Source: Kineococcus mangrovi | GTDB lineage: Bacteria > Actinomycetota > Actinomycetes > Actinomycetales > Kineococcaceae | Direction of reading: 5' to 3' | DNA: 64,000 nt | Assembly: GCF_041320705.1 (NCBI RefSeq) | Contig: NZ_JBGGTQ010000002.1 | Coordinates: 496,001-560,000, forward strand | Shown here: one piece after another, positions 1-10,483 of the stretch | How positions within the stretch are numbered: the first letter of the stretch is position 1 | Layout: every line of letters starts with the position of its first letter | Position numbers and translations under genes: made by a program | The notes under the pieces: generated by a model | Seen by the model: only the letters and a program-made list of their open reading frames with translations | Told to the model about the DNA's origin: nothing | The model's database searches: none

Positions 1-434
1 ACGCCACCATCGAGGCCGCCCGCGCCGGGGAGATGGGCAAGGGGTTCGCCGTCGTCGCCGGGGAGGTCAAGGAACTGGCCCAGCAGACCGCCCGGGCGAC
101 CGAGGAGATCGTCGCCAAGGTCGCGGCCACCCAGACCGACGCCACCGAGGCCGCCGGGGCCATCACCCAGATCGCCGAGGTCATCGCCCGCATCGACGGC
201 CTGCAGTCCACCATCGCGGCCGCGGTGGAGGAGCAGTCGGCCACGACGGCCGAGATGGTCCGCAACGTCACCGAGGTCTCCACCGGCAGCAACGAGATCG
301 CCACGAACATCTCCGGCATCGCCGCCGCCGCCGATCGGACCACCAGCGGCGCCAGCCGGACCGCCGCCACCGCCGGGGAGGTCACCCGCGCCGCCGGCGA
401 GCTCAACGAGTTGGTGGCCACCTTCCGGCTGTGA
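1..434 (+). CDS. Methyl-accepting chemotaxis protein, C-terminal part
   Basis: The frame is open from base 3 at the window edge, so the sensor, membrane segments and HAMP domain lie upstream. The visible 143 residues are the descending arm of the MCP signalling coiled coil, including [18 protein letters not shown] just after the hairpin tip that contacts CheA and CheW. The rest is a heptad-rich helix with Ala/Glu-rich adaptation-type stretches. It ends in NELVATFRL with no CheR-tether pentapeptide. It would control the flagellar motor through CheA. Family assignment is certain; the ligand cannot be read from this fragment. Confidence 0.95.
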   Translation, partial: ATIEAARAGEMGKGFAVVAGEVKELAQQTARATEEIVAKVAATQTDATEAAGAITQIAEVIARIDGLQSTIAAAVEEQSATTAEMVRNVTEVSTGSNEIATNISGIAAAADRTTSGASRTAATAGEVTRAAGELNELVATFRL

Positions 435-449
435 CACCCGTCTCGGCAG

Positions 450-2723
450 GTGCGCGGATTCGCCCTCCGCGATCCGGTGAAAGACGCCGGACGCGCTACA
501 GCCACCCGCCGCACCGCCCGACAGGTCATCGTGACTCCTGCTCCGTCCACGCGCCCCGCCGCGGCCGGTGTACCGGTGAAGGTGACGACCGAGGTGACGG
601 CTGAGGTGGCGGCCGAGGTGGCCGCCGGGGCGGAGCCGTGGCGCCTCCCGGGTCGGTCCCGCCTGCCCGAGCCGGTGTGGCGGGTCCGTCACCGCTGGGT
701 GACCACGGTCCTGCTGGTCCACCTGCCGGTGCTGCTGGGCTGGGCCGTCGCCCACCACGCCTCCACCGACACCCTCCTCACGCTGTGCGCCCCCGCCGCG
801 CTGTACCTGGCCGCCGCGATGGAGACCCTCAGCCGCGGCCGGCTGCCGCTGCCGCCGGTGCTGGCCTCGTGCGCCGCGGCGGCGGGCTTGATGGCCTGCT
901 CCTCGTTCCTGGTCGCCGTCTCCGGCGGCTACATCGAGGCCCACTTCCACTTCTTCGTGATGATCCCCGTCGTCGCCCTCTACGAGGACTGGGCCCCGTT
1001 CGCCGTCGCCGCCGCCATCGTGCTGCTCGAACACGGTGTCGTCGGCACGCTGTGGCCGCACAAGGTCTACGGTCACGCCGCCCTGCACGGGGAGCACCCC
1101 TGGCTCTTCGCGGCCATCCACGCCGGGTTCGTCGTCGCCGCCTGCCTGGGCTCGCTGACCGCCTGGACGCTCAGCGAGCGCGCCCGCACCGCCCAGCAGC
1201 GCCTCCTGCGTCAGCTGCACCACCGCACCCGCCACGACGACCTCACCGGCCTGGCCAACCGCACCGGTCTGAGCGAGGCCCTCGACGCCGCCCTGACCGC
1301 CGCCCAGGCCACCGGCACGCCGGTCTCGGTCCTGGTGATGGACCTGGACCACTTCAAGACGGTCAACGACACCCTCGGCCACTCCGCCGGGGACGACCTC
1401 CTGCGCGAGGTCGCGGCCCGCGCCACCGCCTCCCTCACCGAGACGTTGACCGGAGCCCTGACGGAATCCCTCAGCGGGACGACCAGCCCCGACGCGCTCA
1501 CGGTGCGCCTGGGCGGCGACGAGTTCGCCGTCCTGCTCCCGGGTCTGGACGCCGGCCGGGCCCTGCAGCTGGCGCAGCACCTGCGCCGCGGCATCGGCCG
1601 CGCCACCACCTTGCTGGGCACCACGGTCAGCACCTCGGTCAGCATCGGCGTGGCCAGTCGCTGCGTGCCCCCCGCCCCCCACCAGCCGGGCACCGACCAG
1701 CCCGCGGTCAGCGCTGCCGACGAGCGCGCCGCGATGGCCGAACAGCTGCTGCGCGAGGCGGACGTCGCGATGTACGTGGCCAAGACCTCCGGCAGCGGCA
1801 CCAGCCTGTACGACCCCACCCACGACCAGCACACCACCGAACGCCTGGCCGCCTTGAACGACTTCCAGCAGGCCCTGGACTCCGACGCCGCTCTCGCCCA
1901 GCAGCCAGGTGGACGTCCGGGCGGGGGGCCCGGTCCCCGGCCCGGGCAGGAGGACGACCGGCAGATCGTCGTCCACCTCCAGCCCAAGGTGTCGGTCAGC
2001 ACCGGACGACTCCTGGGGGTCGAGGCGCTGGCCCGGTGGAACCACCCCACCCGCGGTGTCCTGCCGCCGAGCGAGTTCATCGCCATGGCCACCAGCCCCG
2101 ACCTGTCCGAGGCGTTCACCACCCGCGTCCTGGAAGCGGCCCTGGCCCAGTGCGGCACCTGGCTGCGGGCCGGTTACGAGGTGCCCGTCTCGATCAACGT
2201 CACCGCCCACTGCCTGCCCCGCCTGGCGCTGCCGATGCGGCTGCTCGACGCCCTGGGACGGCACGGCGTCCCGCCGCGGCTGCTGTGCCTGGAGCTCACC
2301 GAGGACATCCTGGTCGCTGACCCGGAGACGACCGCCCAGGTGCTCACCTCGCTGCGCCACACCGGGATCCGCTGTTCCGTGGACGACTTCGGCACCGGCT
2401 TCTCCTCGTTGTCCTACCTGCGCCGGCTACCGCTGGACGAGTTGAAGATCGACCGGTCCTTCGTCCTGGGGATGTTCCCCCACGGACCCGACGGGGCGGT
2501 CGACGACGTCGTGGTCGGGGCCGTCATCGACCTGGGCCACCGCCTGGGCGTCCACGTCGTCGCCGAAGGCGTCGAGCACCAGCGCGAGCTGGACGTCCTG
2601 ACCCGGTTGGGGTGCGACAGCGTGCAGGGCTACCTGCACTCCCCACCCGTCCCCGCCGCTGCGTTCCCCCAGCACCTGCTCGAGACGAGCCGGACCACGC
2701 GCCCGCACCGGCTGCCCGTCTGA
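450..2723 (+). CDS. Membrane GGDEF-EAL protein (c-di-GMP synthesis/hydrolysis)
   Basis: 757 residues. After a variable Ala/Val-rich N-terminus, hydrophobic helices occupy about residues 80-240 and contain a histidine-rich motif (EAHFHFFV, about 163-170) seen in actinobacterial membrane sensors. The GGDEF domain (about 250-445) has an intact GGDEF signature at 345-349. No RxxD inhibitory site is evident before it. The EAL domain (about 495-745) keeps EALARW, DDFGTGFSSL and KIDRSFV, so both activities look possible. The GTG start is 16 bases after the chemoreceptor stop with no strong Shine-Dalgarno; a start further inside is possible. The pairing with a chemoreceptor suggests motility control, which is inference. 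Confidence 0.93.
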   Translation: MRGFALRDPVKDAGRATATRRTARQVIVTPAPSTRPAAAGVPVKVTTEVTAEVAAEVAAGAEPWRLPGRSRLPEPVWRVRHRWVTTVLLVHLPVLLGWAVAHHASTDTLLTLCAPAALYLAAAMETLSRGRLPLPPVLASCAAAAGLMACSSFLVAVSGGYIEAHFHFFVMIPVVALYEDWAPFAVAAAIVLLEHGVVGTLWPHKVYGHAALHGEHPWLFAAIHAGFVVAACLGSLTAWTLSERARTAQQRLLRQLHHRTRHDDLTGLANRTGLSEALDAALTAAQATGTPVSVLVMDLDHFKTVNDTLGHSAGDDLLREVAARATASLTETLTGALTESLSGTTSPDALTVRLGGDEFAVLLPGLDAGRALQLAQHLRRGIGRATTLLGTTVSTSVSIGVASRCVPPAPHQPGTDQPAVSAADERAAMAEQLLREADVAMYVAKTSGSGTSLYDPTHDQHTTERLAALNDFQQALDSDAALAQQPGGRPGGGPGPRPGQEDDRQIVVHLQPKVSVSTGRLLGVEALARWNHPTRGVLPPSEFIAMATSPDLSEAFTTRVLEAALAQCGTWLRAGYEVPVSINVTAHCLPRLALPMRLLDALGRHGVPPRLLCLELTEDILVADPETTAQVLTSLRHTGIRCSVDDFGTGFSSLSYLRRLPLDELKIDRSFVLGMFPHGPDGAVDDVVVGAVIDLGHRLGVHVVAEGVEHQRELDVLTRLGCDSVQGYLHSPPVPAAAFPQHLLETSRTTRPHRLPV

Positions 2724-2763
2724 CGGGCGGACCGCCCCCGGCCGCACCCGTGGCACCCGACCG

Positions 2764-3204
2764 TCAGAGCGCGCGCACCATCGTCACGTGCGGGATCCCG
2801 TCCTCCTGGAAGATCTCGCCGCGCGCGACGAAACCGAACCGGGCGTACCAGTGCTGCAGGTGGGCCTGCGCGTCGAGCACGACCTCGGAACCCTCGAGGA
2901 GTTCGAGGGCACGACCCATCAACCGCGCCGCCACCCCGGCACCGCGGAACTCCTCCGCCGTGGCGACCCGGCCGATCCGGCCGCGGCCGTCGGCGTCGCG
3001 CAGGACACGCAGCGTCGCGACGGGAGCGCCGTCGACCTCGGCCCACACGTGCACGCAGGTGGGTTCGAGGTCGCGGCCGTCGAGTTCGGGGTAGGCGCAC
3101 CGCTGCTCGACGACGAACACGTCGACGCGCAACCGCATCAGCGCGTAGAGCACCGCGGGCGGGAGGTCGGCGAGCGCCGCCTCCCGCACCCGGGGCGGAC
3201 TCAC
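2764..3204 (-). CDS. elaA: ElaA-family GNAT N-acetyltransferase
   Basis: 146 residues of a compact GNAT fold. The N-terminal segment [20 protein letters not shown] and the C-terminal [14 protein letters not shown] and EEDGIPH-like ending ([10 protein letters not shown]) match the ElaA family. The acetyl-CoA loop is near RGAGVAARL. The GTG start overlaps the purA stop by 4 bases (GTGA), so it is probably translationally coupled to purA. The in-frame extension upstream lies inside purA and is not coding. Substrate unknown; the family is assigned by similarity only. Confidence 0.88.
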   Translation of the reverse strand: MSPPRVREAALADLPPAVLYALMRLRVDVFVVEQRCAYPELDGRDLEPTCVHVWAEVDGAPVATLRVLRDADGRGRIGRVATAEEFRGAGVAARLMGRALELLEGSEVVLDAQAHLQHWYARFGFVARGEIFQEDGIPHVTMVRAL

Positions 3205-4487
3205 CCGAGAAGGTCGTGCCGGACGACGGTCTGCTCGCGGTCCGGGCCGACGCCGACGGCGCTGATGCGGGCGCCGGAGATCTGTTCGAGCGCCTCGACG
3301 TAGGCCTGGGCGTTCTTGGGCAGGTCCGACGTCGAGCGCGCCGCGGAGATGTCCTCGGTCCAGCCGTCGAAGTACTCGTAGACGGGTGTCGCGTGGTGGA
3401 AGTCGGTCTGCGACATGGGGATCTCGTCGTGGCGGACGCCGTCGACGTCGTACGCCACGCACACCGGGATGCGTTCCCAGCCGGTGAGGGTGTCGAGCTT
3501 GGTGAGGACGAAGTCGGTGACGCCGTTGATGCGGGCGGCGTACCGGGAGATGACCGCGTCGTACCAGCCGGTGCGGCGCGGGCGGCCGGTCGTGGTGCCG
3601 AACTCCCCGCCGTCCTGGCGCAGCTTCTCGCCGTCGGCGTCGAGCAGTTCGGTCGGGAACGGGCCCTCGCCGACCCGGGTGGTGTACGCCTTGACGACGG
3701 CGACGATCCGGTCGATGCGGTTCGGCGGGATGCCCGCCCCCGTGCACGCCCCGGCCGCCGTCGCGGAGGAGGACGTGACGAACGGGTAGGTGCCGTGGTC
3801 GATGTCGAGCATGGTCGCCTGGCCGCCCTCGAACAGGACGACCTCGTCGCGGTCCAGGGCGCGGGACAGTTCCAGGGAGACGTCGGTCACCATGGGCCGC
3901 AACCGGTCGGCGTAGGAGAGGAGGGTCTCGACCGTCTCGTCGACCGACACCGCGCGGCGGTTGTAGTGCTTGACCAGCAGGTGGTTCTTCTGGTCGAGGG
4001 CGCCTTCGACCTTCTGCCGCAGGATCGACTCGTCGAACAGGTCCTGGACGCGGATCCCGACCCGGTTGATCTTGTCCGCGTAGGACGGGCCGACGCCGCG
4101 ACCGGTGGTGCCGATCTTGCGCTTGCCCAGGAAGCGCTCGGTGACCTGGTCGAGCACGCGGTGGTAGGGGGCGATGACGTGCGCCGAGGCGGACACGAGG
4201 AGCTTGGAGCAGTCGACCCCGCGGGCCGTCATCGCCTCGAGCTCCTCGAACAGGACGGACAGGTCCACGACGACGCCGTTGCCGATGACCGGTGTGACGC
4301 CCGGGGTGAGGATGCCGCTGGGGAGCAGGTGCAGCGCGTACTTCTCGTCACCGACGACGACGGTGTGCCCGGCGTTGTTGCCGCCGTTGAACTTCACCAC
4401 GTAGTCCACGCGTGCGCCGAGGGCGTCGGTGGCCTTGCCCTTGCCCTCGTCCCCCCACTGGGCGCCGACGAGCACGATCGCGGGCAT
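3201..4487 (-). CDS. purA: Adenylosuccinate synthetase
   Basis: 428 residues, normal length for PurA, which joins IMP and aspartate with GTP to give adenylosuccinate in AMP synthesis. Visible signatures are the GTP/IMP loop WGDEGKGK (11-18), [21 protein letters not shown] and [18 protein letters not shown]. The ATG at 4487 is chosen because [18 protein letters not shown] is the conserved start and GGGGA lies just upstream; 17 in-frame codons further up do not belong. elaA follows with a 4-base overlap. Confidence 0.98.
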   Translation of the reverse strand: MPAIVLVGAQWGDEGKGKATDALGARVDYVVKFNGGNNAGHTVVVGDEKYALHLLPSGILTPGVTPVIGNGVVVDLSVLFEELEAMTARGVDCSKLLVSASAHVIAPYHRVLDQVTERFLGKRKIGTTGRGVGPSYADKINRVGIRVQDLFDESILRQKVEGALDQKNHLLVKHYNRRAVSVDETVETLLSYADRLRPMVTDVSLELSRALDRDEVVLFEGGQATMLDIDHGTYPFVTSSSATAAGACTGAGIPPNRIDRIVAVVKAYTTRVGEGPFPTELLDADGEKLRQDGGEFGTTTGRPRRTGWYDAVISRYAARINGVTDFVLTKLDTLTGWERIPVCVAYDVDGVRHDEIPMSQTDFHHATPVYEYFDGWTEDISAARSTSDLPKNAQAYVEALEQISGARISAVGVGPDREQTVVRHDLLG

Positions 4488-4622
4488 TGAGATCCCCTGC
4501 TTCCTGGTGACGACTGTCCGGGTGCTGCACGGCCCCACGGACCACCGGCCCAGCGAAGGGGGCGGTCGCCGCAGACCACGACGAGCTTACCGGGTGGTGG
4601 ACCCGCGGCGACCTGCTCGCGC

Positions 4623-5660
4623 TCAGCCGGCGAACCGCTCGGCGAGGTGGCGCCCCAGCGCCGTCCCCGACTCCCACGCCGTCTGCACCTTGGACCGTTC
4701 GCCCCAGGCGTCCCCGCAGACGCCGATCCCGCTCTCCTCGTCCCACCCGAACGGGGCGTCCTCGTGCTGGCGCAACGGGCTCGCCAGCGACCAGCGGTGC
4801 GCGCGGGCCCACGTGGGCTCGGGCGCGGCCGCGACCCCGAGCATCGGCCCCAGGCTCGCCAGCACGGGTGCGACGACGCTCGCGGGGGCGTCGAGGTGCT
4901 CGCTGGAGACGTCGGGGGCCGTGTGGGCGACGAGGACCGGGGCCCCGTCGCCGCGGCGGGAGCCGTCGTCGGCGAGGAAGACCAGCAGGTCGGAGTCGTT
5001 GACGAAGGCGCCGTGGAAGTCGGGCCACCAGCGCTGCTCCCAGCCGGCGTAGACGGCGATGCAGGGCCGCCAGTTCCACCGGGCCGACACGTCCAGGCGG
5101 GTGGCGGCCATCCGCGGCAGCAGGTCGGCGGCCTGCGGGTCCGGCATGGCCAGCACGACCGCGGGTGCGCCCCGGCCGTCGACGCCGGGGCCGCCCTCGC
5201 CGCTGGAGACGCTCTCGACGTCGATGCCGTGGACCACGTCGAGCGGTGCCGCACCGGGCTGGGCCACGAGGTCCTCCACGAGGCTGCGCAGCCCCGTGGG
5301 GGCGGCCCAGCGGACGGGGCCGGACGAGGAGCCCGGCTCCCCGCCGGAACCGTCCAGGACGGCGAACGTGTCGGTCCAGGGCCTCGCCAGGCCGCGCTCC
5401 TGCCAGCCGGCGACGAGCCGGGCGAAGTCGTCGTGCAGGTCCCCCTCCCCGGACACGGTGAAGTAGGAGGCGCCGAGGTCGACGACGCGCACGTCGCCGG
5501 CGCTCTCGACCCGGCGCCCGCTCATGCGCCCGCCGCTGCGCCGTCCCCGGTCCAGGACGCGGACGGGCACACCAGCGTCGGAGAGGGCGCGGGCGCAGGA
5601 CGCCCCGGAGATCCCGGCACCGACGACGAGGACGGGACGGGTGGGGTCCACGGCGCTCAC
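4623..5660 (-). CDS. Renalase-like NAD(P)/FAD-dependent oxidoreductase
   Basis: 345 residues. The N-terminal dinucleotide-binding motif is VLVVGAGISGASCARAL followed by the FAD ribose acid in VRVLDRGRRSGGRM, as in the FAD-linked amine oxidase/renalase group. The C-terminus has the second FAD motif, GVCGDAWGERSKVQTAWESG. No signal peptide, so cytosolic. The GTG start overlaps the DUF3151 stop by 4 bases, placing it last in a three-gene operon with the SpoIIE-type phosphatase. Substrate unknown; renalases oxidise off-isomers of NAD(P)H, but this is not proven here. Confidence 0.85.
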   Translation of the reverse strand: MSAVDPTRPVLVVGAGISGASCARALSDAGVPVRVLDRGRRSGGRMSGRRVESAGDVRVVDLGASYFTVSGEGDLHDDFARLVAGWQERGLARPWTDTFAVLDGSGGEPGSSSGPVRWAAPTGLRSLVEDLVAQPGAAPLDVVHGIDVESVSSGEGGPGVDGRGAPAVVLAMPDPQAADLLPRMAATRLDVSARWNWRPCIAVYAGWEQRWWPDFHGAFVNDSDLLVFLADDGSRRGDGAPVLVAHTAPDVSSEHLDAPASVVAPVLASLGPMLGVAAAPEPTWARAHRWSLASPLRQHEDAPFGWDEESGIGVCGDAWGERSKVQTAWESGTALGRHLAERFAG

Positions 5661-6076
5661 GAGGGCAGCAGCTCGTGCGCGGCGGCGGGGTCGCAGTCGC
5701 CCAGGAACGTGGTGCAGCGCACCGCCTCCTCGGTCTCGCCGATGGTCTGCGCCGCCCGCTGCAGGGCGGCCAGCGCCCGCAGGAACCCGCGGTTGGGCTC
5801 GTGGGACCACGGCACCGGCCCGTGCCCGCGCCAGCCGGCCCGGCGCAGGGCGTCCAGCCCGCGGTGGTAGCCGGTGCGCGCGAAGGCGTACGCGGTCACC
5901 GCGTCCCCGGCCACGAGCGCGCGCTCGGCCAGCAGGGCCCACGGCGCCGACGCGGCCGGGTGGGCCGCGGCGACCGCGGCGGGGTCGGTCCCGGCGGCCA
6001 GGGCGTCGTCGACCTCGCCGTTCGCGGGCAGGTGGGTGGGCGGCGGTCCGCCCAGCAGGTTGGTGCCGGTGCTCAC
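5657..6076 (-). CDS. DUF3151 family protein
   Basis: 139 residues, full length for DUF3151, a family of unknown function common in Actinobacteria. Typical segments are LLGGPPPTHLP at the start, RTGYHRGLDALRRAGWRGHG and WSHEPNRGFLRALAALQRAA. No signal or membrane segment. Both ends overlap neighbours by 4 bases (GTGA), between the PP2C-type phosphatase and the flavoprotein, so all three are very likely co-translated. No catalytic residues recognised. Confidence 0.9.
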   Translation of the reverse strand: MSTGTNLLGGPPPTHLPANGEVDDALAAGTDPAAVAAAHPAASAPWALLAERALVAGDAVTAYAFARTGYHRGLDALRRAGWRGHGPVPWSHEPNRGFLRALAALQRAAQTIGETEEAVRCTTFLGDCDPAAAHELLPS

Positions 6077-8529
6077 GCGGGGTCCTCTCCAGTGCTGTTC
6101 TCGGCGGTGCTGTTCTCGGCGGTGCCGATCTCGACCCAGACGACCTTGCCGCGCCGGGTGGGGGTGCTCCCCCACCGTCCCAGCGATGCGACGAGCCGCA
6201 TCCCGTGGCCGCCCGCCCCGTCGGGACGCGCGTCGACGACCTGCGGCTGCTCGGGGCTGTCGTCCTCCACCTCGATGCGCAGGTGCCCCTCGAGGTCGAA
6301 CAGGCGCAGGCCGATCGTGCCCCAGCCGTGCAGGACGGCGTTGGCCACGAGCTCGGAGACGACGATCTCCGCGCGCGGGCCGCAGGCCAGGCCCCACACG
6401 GCGCAGGCCCGCAGCGTCGCGTGCCGGGCCTTGCCGATGGAGGACGGCTCGGACGGCAGCTGCCAGCGGCGACGGCGCGGGGTGTCGGCGGTCGGCGGGG
6501 GCTCGTCGGCCAGCTCCGACTCCTCCGGCACCCGGACGACGACGATCGCCGTGTCGTCCTCGGGGGTCTCACCCAGGCCGGCGAGCAGCTCCTCCCCGAT
6601 GCCGGCGGCGTCGCGGGCCCCGGAGCGCGCGAGAACCTCGACGAGCACCTCCAGGCCGTCGCGCATCGGGCGCGACCGCGTCTCGATGAGGCCGTCGGTG
6701 TAGAGCACGAGGACGTCCCCCGGTGACAGCGCGCGCTCGCGGGTCGGCCGCGGCCGCTCCCCCAGACCCACGAGGGTCCCGGTCGCCTCGCTGAGCACCT
6801 CGACGCGGTGCTCGCCGACCGGTCCCTCGCCGGCCGGGCCACGCCGCAGCAGCGGGGGCAGGTGCCCCGCGCTGGACCAGGCCATCTCCCAGCCGCCGTC
6901 GTCGAGGCGTTGCAGCGTGGCGTAGACGAGGGAGGCCATCCGGCCGATGCCGAGGCCGCCGGCGAGCTGGTCGACGCGCATGAGGACGCTGCCGGGGTCG
7001 TCGACGTCGTGCGCGGCGGAGCGGACCACGGAACGGATCTGCCCCATGGCCGCGGCGGCCTCGACGTCGTGCCCGACGACGTCGCCGACGACGATCCCGG
7101 CGACCGCGCTGCCGCCGCCGTCGGCGGGCGCGGGCAGCACGTCGTACCAGTCGCCCCCCACCTGGGCGTGGTCGGCGTTGGGCGCGTAGAAGGTCCAGAC
7201 GTCGAGCCCGTCGATGCCGGCGACCCCGGCGCTGTCGGGCAACAGGCTGCGTTGCAGCGTCTCCGCCAAGGCGTGCTCCCTTGCGTGCAGTCGTGCGTTC
7301 TCCAGCAGCAGACCCGCCCGGGCGCCGGCGCCCACGACGACGGCGCGGTCCTGCGGACCCAGGCCGCTCGGGTGCGGGCGCACGAGCAGGAGGCCGAGGA
7401 CGTCCTGCTGCCCCCTCAGCGGCACCGCGAGCGCCGGGGCGCCCGCCGTCGCCCCCCGGTGGGCCTGGGGTGCCGCGCCGATCTCCTGCAGCCACCCCGC
7501 CACCGAGCCCGGGCCCCGCGCCACGTCGTCGAGGTCGTCGAGGTCGGTGAGCTCGCGCGTGCAGGCGTCCAGCAGCGGGTCCGGCGCGGCCGTCCTCGAC
7601 CGGGACGTCCGCCGACCCACCAGGGGGTGCAGCCGCCGGCCGTGCGCGGCGGCCACCTCCAGGTCGGCGCCACCGGCCCGCTCGTGCACCCGGACCACCA
7701 GCGCACCCTCCACGAGCTGGTCCCCCAGGACGCGGACCACCTCCTGCAGGACCGCGTCCACCTCCCGGGACGTCCCGAGCGCCTCACCGGCGTCGCGGAC
7801 GACCGCGTCGAGGCGGGTCAGGACGTCGAGCCGGGTCCCGGCGGCCCGGTCGGCGGCGGTGCGGCGGGTGACGTCGCTGTGCCAGGTCAGGACGTGGCAC
7901 ACGGCACCGGCGCGGTCCAGGAGCGGCACCGCGCGCACGTGGTGCAGGAAGTCGGTCCCGTCCGCCCGCTGGTCCAGCACCGTCACCGACACCGGGTCCG
8001 GGCTGCGCAGCGCCCGTTCGAACTCGGCGAGCGCCCGCTCGTCGCGCGTGCGCAGCAGGTGGTGGGCGGGCCGGTGCTCGACGTGCACGGCGGGCACCCC
8101 GGTGGTCCGGGTCCAGGCCCCGTCGACGACGTCGACGACGAGGCGGCCCCCGCGCACGGCGGACAGCGCGGCCCCGGGGGCCGCGGCCACGACGGGGACG
8201 CCGGCCGGGTCCGCGTGGACGCGTTCGACGGGCGTGAGCACCAGGAGCACCTCCTCGCGCCCGGGCACGGGGGCCGCGCTGCACCACAGGTCCCCCGGCA
8301 GCAGCTCGCCGTGCACGGGCCGGCCGGCGGTGACGTGCTCCCAGACGGCTGCCGCCGGCAGCGGCACCCGGGCCAGGAAGTCCTGCAGGGTCCGCGGTGG
8401 TCCCTGCACCGCGCCGGCCAGCTCCCGCGCACCGGCGTCGGCGCCCAGGAGCACCCCGGTCCGGCGGGCCAGGAGCAGCACGGCGGCGGGTTCACCCAGG
8501 GCGAGCGCCTGCGGACTGCTGGCCGACAT
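6073..8529 (-). CDS. PAS-GAF-SpoIIE phosphatase with C-terminal anti-sigma HATPase
   Basis: 818 residues. In order: a short PAS-like N-terminus, a PAS region (about 150-280) whose end TWHSDVTRRTAADR is typical, a GAF domain (about 290-450), a PP2C/SpoIIE phosphatase (about 465-700) with metal-binding VGGDWYDV, GDVVGHDVEAAAAMGQ and the late ETPEDDTAIVVVRV, and an RsbW/SpoIIAB-like ATPase (about 720-810) with ELVANAVLHG and GGHGMRLV. One chain thus holds both the anti-antagonist phosphatase and an anti-sigma-type kinase. ATG with GAGGAGA about 10 bases upstream. Divergent from a STAS antagonist, its likely substrate. It leads an operon with DUF3151 and the flavoprotein. Confidence 0.92.
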   Translation of the reverse strand: MSASSPQALALGEPAAVLLLARRTGVLLGADAGARELAGAVQGPPRTLQDFLARVPLPAAAVWEHVTAGRPVHGELLPGDLWCSAAPVPGREEVLLVLTPVERVHADPAGVPVVAAAPGAALSAVRGGRLVVDVVDGAWTRTTGVPAVHVEHRPAHHLLRTRDERALAEFERALRSPDPVSVTVLDQRADGTDFLHHVRAVPLLDRAGAVCHVLTWHSDVTRRTAADRAAGTRLDVLTRLDAVVRDAGEALGTSREVDAVLQEVVRVLGDQLVEGALVVRVHERAGGADLEVAAAHGRRLHPLVGRRTSRSRTAAPDPLLDACTRELTDLDDLDDVARGPGSVAGWLQEIGAAPQAHRGATAGAPALAVPLRGQQDVLGLLLVRPHPSGLGPQDRAVVVGAGARAGLLLENARLHAREHALAETLQRSLLPDSAGVAGIDGLDVWTFYAPNADHAQVGGDWYDVLPAPADGGGSAVAGIVVGDVVGHDVEAAAAMGQIRSVVRSAAHDVDDPGSVLMRVDQLAGGLGIGRMASLVYATLQRLDDGGWEMAWSSAGHLPPLLRRGPAGEGPVGEHRVEVLSEATGTLVGLGERPRPTRERALSPGDVLVLYTDGLIETRSRPMRDGLEVLVEVLARSGARDAAGIGEELLAGLGETPEDDTAIVVVRVPEESELADEPPPTADTPRRRRWQLPSEPSSIGKARHATLRACAVWGLACGPRAEIVVSELVANAVLHGWGTIGLRLFDLEGHLRIEVEDDSPEQPQVVDARPDGAGGHGMRLVASLGRWGSTPTRRGKVVWVEIGTAENSTAENSTGEDPA

Positions 8530-8848
8530 GGGACGGGTCTCCTCGGGCTCGCGCGGGACGGCTGGCGGGCGACCGGTCCTGCGACCGGCCCGTCCTGGAG
8601 TCTGCCCGACGCGCCGGTGGTCGTGGCGGTCGGTTGACCAGTTCCCCGCCCGGACCGGGCGGCCGCGGTGCACGGCACGGGCGCCGGTCCGGCCTCGCTA
8701 GCATGCAGGGGGGTCGGACGGACCGCGCGTCGAGGAGGCGCCGGGACGCCCGCCCCACCCGCGTGGTGGAAGACCGCGCGGGACGGTCGACCGCTGCCTG
8801 AAGAGAGCCGGGCACAGCGGCACAGGGTGCGGACCTTTCGGAGGACCC

Positions 8849-9274
8849 ATGACGAACGACGCGACACCGCCGGGACAGGCTCCCCGGGTGCCCCAGGTGC
8901 GCTCGGTGGACCCGGGCTCGGTGCACGTCCTCTACGAACCGCGGGCCACCCGCGTGGTGCTCACCGGCGAGATCGACGCCGAACTGGGTCCCGACCTGCT
9001 CGAGGCCGCCGAGGACGCGCTGAGCTCCGGGCGTCCGCTGCAGGTCGACGCCCACCACGTGACGTTCATGGACTCGACGGGCCTGGCCTTCCTGGCCCGG
9101 CTCGCCTCCCGGTCCAAGGCCCACCGGGTGACGCTCATCCGTCCCCCGGCCGTGGTGAAGTTCCTCATCGAGACGACGAACATCGTCCAGCTGCTCGACG
9201 TCGTCGACGAGGAGCCGGGCCTGAGCAGCGCGACCACCGGCGACGCCGACGAGGACGGGCCGCAGCCCGCCTGA
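8849..9274 (+). CDS. STAS-domain anti-sigma factor antagonist (RsbV/SpoIIAA-like)
   Basis: 141 residues with one STAS domain at about 25-120. The phosphorylatable serine is in FMDSTGLAFLARL. The start is ATG with GGAGGA 7 bases upstream. It carries a short N-terminal and an acidic C-terminal extension. It lies divergent from the phosphatase/ATPase gene starting at 8529. In this family the antagonist frees a sigma factor by binding the anti-sigma ATPase and is switched by phosphorylation; that the neighbour is its partner is inferred from position. Confidence 0.92.
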   Translation: MTNDATPPGQAPRVPQVRSVDPGSVHVLYEPRATRVVLTGEIDAELGPDLLEAAEDALSSGRPLQVDAHHVTFMDSTGLAFLARLASRSKAHRVTLIRPPAVVKFLIETTNIVQLLDVVDEEPGLSSATTGDADEDGPQPA

Positions 9275-9290
9275 CGCCCGAGCGGCGGAC

Positions 9291-9332
9291 CGGATCGGCC
9301 CCGACCACCTGCGGGTGGGCGGGGCCGATCCG
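9291..9332. terminator. Bidirectional terminator hairpin
   Basis: A perfect 12-bp inverted repeat, CGGATCGGCCCC (9291-9302) and GGGGCCGATCCG (9321-9332), with an 18-base loop lies between the convergent STAS gene and fbaA. Either transcript would form the stem. The T tract is weak, as usual at this GC. Confidence 0.7.
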
Positions 9333-9344
9333 TCGTTCAGCGCC

Positions 9345-10367
<1,023 letters not shown>

Positions 10368-10483
10368 GGGGACACTCCTCCGTGCGACGGCTCTGGCGGG
10401 GCCGATCCTTCCACGCCCCCGCCGGCGCGGGCAGCGGCCCCTTCCCGGATGCCGACCCCCGCCCGTGGTGCGAGCGTGGCGAC

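Noticed and set aside
2725-2737. Hairpin GGGCG-GAC-CGCCC between convergent genes
   Set aside because: Only 5 bp with a 3-base loop; common by chance at this GC.
3216-4490. Plus-strand open frame of 424 codons
   Set aside because: Exact antisense of purA, a codon-bias artefact.
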